Shown here: in pieces, positions 61,440 to 64,000 of the stretch | Numbering within the stretch: the first letter of the stretch is position 1 | Layout: each line of letters opens with the position of its first letter | Virus record (IMG/VR): IMGVR_UViG_3300041409_000599 | Location: 16,461 to 80,460 of that record | Source: a virus | Reading direction: 5' to 3' (one strand) | DNA: 64,000 bases | Made by a program: the position numbers and the translations under genes | The notes under the pieces: generated by a model | What the model was told of the DNA's origin: nothing | The model's database searches: none | The model's input: only the letters and a program-made list of their open reading frames with translations

Positions 61440-64000
61440 TTATTTAGCGGTCAGGTTCACGGTTACTCGGTTATTGAGCGTATCAGTGCCACCCGGCCCG
61501 AATGTAACCGTGCCGGTGCTGCTGAAGGCGCCTGCAGTCGGTGCATTCGTGGTTTCCACAATCGTCATAGTCTGTGGCGGCTTGGCGCCTTTCGCCGTTG
61601 AGCCACCCAGGCTAGGAGTCGTGAAGGTGAGCGTAGCCCCCGCCGGAATAGCCCCAGGAGCGGCACAACTTACCTGCACGTTATTTACGAAACAGGTGGG
61701 AACACCGCCATTGTTTATTGCCACCGTGAAGTTACTGATGTTTAGAGTGGCGGAGTTAGTGACAGTAAAGACCACATTTTGGGCAGTCGTAGTTGAGACA
61801 TTGCTGACCACCCATGTGATGTTATTCGGAGCCCCGTGATTCGGAGTCGGGCTTTGTGGAGTTCCGGTAACCGAAATAGGCGCTGAAGCCGACTGCGTGA
61901 TCGGTGCAGGCGGCGTTGTCGTCACGCTCGCGCTGTTATTCGCGAAGGCAGTGCCAGCGGCATCCGTACCGCTAACGACCACGGTGTTCAGGATGGCCTG
62001 GCTCTGCATCTGGACGATGACGTTGGCGGTAACCACGGCTCCTGGAGCCATGCTGCCGATATTGCAGGCTATGCTGATAACGCCCGCTCCACCGGCCGTG
62101 CAGACTCCCTGGCCGGGCTGACCAAGCACGATGTTCGCTTGCGGCAGCCCCGTGACCGTACCCGAAGTGCTGGTTGCTGTGGGACCAGCCTGGGTATATG
62201 TCAAGGTAGTTGGCGAAGGGACATCAAGGATTGAGAATGTGCCATTGAATGAAGCATCGGTAACGCCGGCGATGGTCATCGACTGCCCGATTTTCAATCC
62301 ATGAGCGCTGGCCGTGGTAATCGTAACCACACCCTTCGCGCCATTTCGCGACGCGCCATTTGCGGCGATGCTTGCCGGTATCGTCGTTAACGTGTGCGAG
62401 AAGGACACGCTCTGGACCGGGAACTGCGAGGTGTTGGTGATCTTGAGTCCGTAATTGATTTGCACCGGTGTGGAGGTCACTGAAGTGGGACCGGTAATCC
62501 CAATGGTTACTACGGGCAGATTTGCTGCTGACGGCGTGACAGGGTTAGATGGCGCCGACTCTGGACCCGCACCCGCGCTGTCGGTTGCATGCACCGTAAA
62601 GGTGTACGAAGTGCCGTTGGTGAGGCCTCCAAATACCAGATTACCTGTGTTCGATGTAGCCGGAGGAGGAGGAACCGTGATCGTGATTCCCGAGGGAGTA
62701 GCGGTCACCGTATAGCTGGTAATCGGTGCTCCGAGAGGGGCTGGCGACACTGTCCAAGTGACGGATGCTTGCGTGTCTCCAGCGACGGCCGTCACGTTTG
62801 TGGGTGCGGCGGGAACAGCGACGCCTGGAGGCGTTACGGAATTGCTTGGCGCCGAAGCTAAGCTGGGCCCGCTGGCATTATTGGCCGTGACAGTGAAAGT
62901 GTAAGCCGTGCCGTTGGTCAACCCGGCTATAAGGGTTGATGTCGCAGGGAAGTTCGATGGGGCAACCGGATTAACGGTCACGGGTGGTACGCCCGGGCCG
63001 GGTCCGGCGGAGATGGTAGTAACGGTGTATTGGTTCACCGGCTGCCCGGATTGCGCCGGGCTCCAGCTCACCGTGGCCTGTGCATTTCCCGCAACAGCTA
63101 CTACGTTTAGGGGGGCGCCAGGGACTGCCGCCGCCGGTGCGCCCGCTGAAGAACATGCGCCGACTGCTGTCGAAGGCTGACAACTTTGCCAAATGCGGCC
63201 TTGGCCAACGCCGACGCCGGCCGTTAAATCGTCACCGGTGTACACCGTAAAATTGGCAGGATCTGTACCATCCACCACGGCCGTCGCGACGTTCGCAAGC
63301 GGCGTAGGCAGCTGAGCCGGGTTGATGTACGTCAGGGTATAAGTCTGACCGGCCGGGCCGGCATTCACGTTCGCCGCCCAGGCTACGTTCGACGTCTGGG
63401 CAAAGAAGAGATTATTGCCGTTGGTAGCCGGATAAAATTGATCGCCATAAACGCTGGTTACGGCGCCTATAGGAGCCAGAGCGGGCGTGACCGTGCCGTT
63501 CGCGGTGGTGCACGCTGGATTTGGCGGAACTAAACAGGTTGTGTCCGCCTTGGCGATAACAAATGGCTGGGTGCCATCGGCGCCCCAGAGGTCATGTCCG
63601 AGGAATGCCAAACCCAGGGTAGTTGCATTGTCCGGGGTTGTTGCCACCTGCTGAATGAATTGAGAGCAGGTACCGAAGCCAGTTGTGGTGGCTGTGGCCG
63701 GGCTGTTGAAGCGCAGGATCGAGCCATGCGTGGCGAAGCCCACATAGATGTTTCCGTCCGGACCAAGCGTGAGTGCCGAAGGCTTGGCTTTACCACCAGG
63801 CAGGGGGCAGCCGGTTTGGCCGCCACCGAATCTGGCGCCAGTCGGGGATCCTCCCATGGCGAATACGCTATTGAAATCAAGCAGACCCTGTCCACCGTCC
63901 TGGGTGGGATCAAAGCCTATGCGGAATATTCCCTCAGACGCTGTTTGCTCATCGGCGAAATACAGGAAGGTCCTATTGGGATTGCTAGGATCATGGGGAA
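61440..64000 (-). CDS. Large host surface protein with fibronectin-III domains, 5' end cut by window edge
   Basis: The frame is open to the right edge; about 853 residues are seen. The N-terminal part (about 1-260) has beta-propeller-like text (FLYFADEQTASEGIFRIGF, then LTLGPDGNIYVGF). Two or three fibronectin-III repeats follow (APLNVVAVAGNAQATVSW and APTNVTAVAGDTQASVTW), then DUF11-like repeats (SVTSTPVQINYGLKITNTS, then ITQSASAPISVTGTPQ). The end has no sorting signal that I recognise. It is a typical large exported Acidobacteriota-style protein for adhesion or carbohydrate contact; that role is inferred. Confidence 0.8.
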   Translation of the reverse strand, partial: PHDPSNPNRTFLYFADEQTASEGIFRIGFDPTQDGGQGLLDFNSVFAMGGSPTGARFGGGQTGCPLPGGKAKPSALTLGPDGNIYVGFATHGSILRFNSPATATTTGFGTCSQFIQQVATTPDNATTLGLAFLGHDLWGADGTQPFVIAKADTTCLVPPNPACTTANGTVTPALAPIGAVTSVYGDQFYPATNGNNLFFAQTSNVAWAANVNAGPAGQTYTLTYINPAQLPTPLANVATAVVDGTDPANFTVYTGDDLTAGVGVGQGRIWQSCQPSTAVGACSSAGAPAAAVPGAPLNVVAVAGNAQATVSWSPAQSGQPVNQYTVTTISAGPGPGVPPVTVNPVAPSNFPATSTLIAGLTNGTAYTFTVTANNASGPSLASAPSNSVTPPGVAVPAAPTNVTAVAGDTQASVTWTVSPAPLGAPITSYTVTATPSGITITVPPPPATSNTGNLVFGGLTNGTSYTFTVHATDSAGAGPESAPSNPVTPSAANLPVVTIGITGPTSVTSTPVQINYGLKITNTSQFPVQSVSFSHTLTTIPASIAANGASRNGAKGVVTITTASAHGLKIGQSMTIAGVTDASFNGTFSILDVPSPTTLTYTQAGPTATSTSGTVTGLPQANIVLGQPGQGVCTAGGAGVISIACNIGSMAPGAVVTANVIVQMQSQAILNTVVVSGTDAAGTAFANNSASVTTTPPAPITQSASAPISVTGTPQSPTPNHGAPNNITWVVSNVSTTTAQNVVFTVTNSATLNISNFTVAINNGGVPTCFVNNVQVSCAAPGAIPAGATLTFTTPSLGGSTAKGAKPPQTMTIVETTNAPTAGAFSSTGTVTFGPGGTDTLNNRVTVNLTAK

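Noticed and set aside
1-64000. CRISPR array
   Set aside because: No regularly spaced direct repeats of suitable length were seen.

Overview
The window is most of a temperate phage genome integrated in a bacterial chromosome, plus about 6.6 kb of host DNA on the right. The phage starts left of base 1 and ends at about 57,364, where a 51-nt 3' fragment of a tRNA-Phe gene (anticodon GAA, encoded CCA) marks an attachment site. The host genes beyond it are a signal-peptide protein, a small membrane protein, a PpiC/SurA-type peptidyl-prolyl isomerase, an exported histidine phosphatase and a large fibronectin-III surface protein cut by the window edge. Their style and the moderately GC-rich coding suggest an Acidobacteriota (Terriglobia-like) host. 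That assignment is inference, because no marker gene is present.

Layout. (1) 1-8,707, plus strand: an early module of tightly overlapped genes. It holds a D12-class adenine methylase, a HerA-type ATPase, Fis-type and LexA-type DNA-binding proteins, an alkyltransferase-like protein, an HNH nuclease, a small protein resembling the Acb2/Tad1 hairpin family (candidate nucleotide sponge), and several small unknowns. (2) 8,715-37,839, minus strand: the virion module, transcribed leftwards. Its order is portal, possible scaffold, major capsid protein, HAD phosphatase, phage GroES, zinc-ribbon protein, terminator, C39-like protein, adaptor, tail proteins, a Hint-domain protein, a 2,485-residue polyvalent protein, small terminase, and a large terminase split into ATPase and nuclease genes. 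(3) 37,839-48,895, mostly minus strand: lysis and host-interaction genes. These include a transglycosylase endolysin, a holin candidate, a dual-specificity phosphatase, a beta-barrel outer-membrane protein, an exported HExxH protein, and two large tail-fibre/tailspike-like proteins that begin with signal peptides. Two plus-strand cargo genes (membrane protein, SAM methyltransferase) carry their own promoters. (4) 49,248-51,772: an IS1595-family transposon with perfect 26-bp inverted repeats and an 8-bp target duplication. It carries a three-gene passenger operon including a DUF3800 protein. (5) 51,831-57,104, minus strand: small right-end genes, a P-loop-less AAA+ fragment, a seven-helix membrane protein and an MmcB-like nuclease, followed by the attachment site.

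No integrase, DNA polymerase or CRISPR array is visible; an integrase would be expected to the left of the window. The portal, capsid and tubular-tail gene types with no long tape-measure gene suggest a short-tailed (podovirus-like) particle. The points most worth follow-up are the polyvalent protein, the split terminase, the exported tail-like proteins, the Hint-domain virion protein, the phage GroES, two mini-genes in ATGA-coupled chains and the transposon passenger operon.
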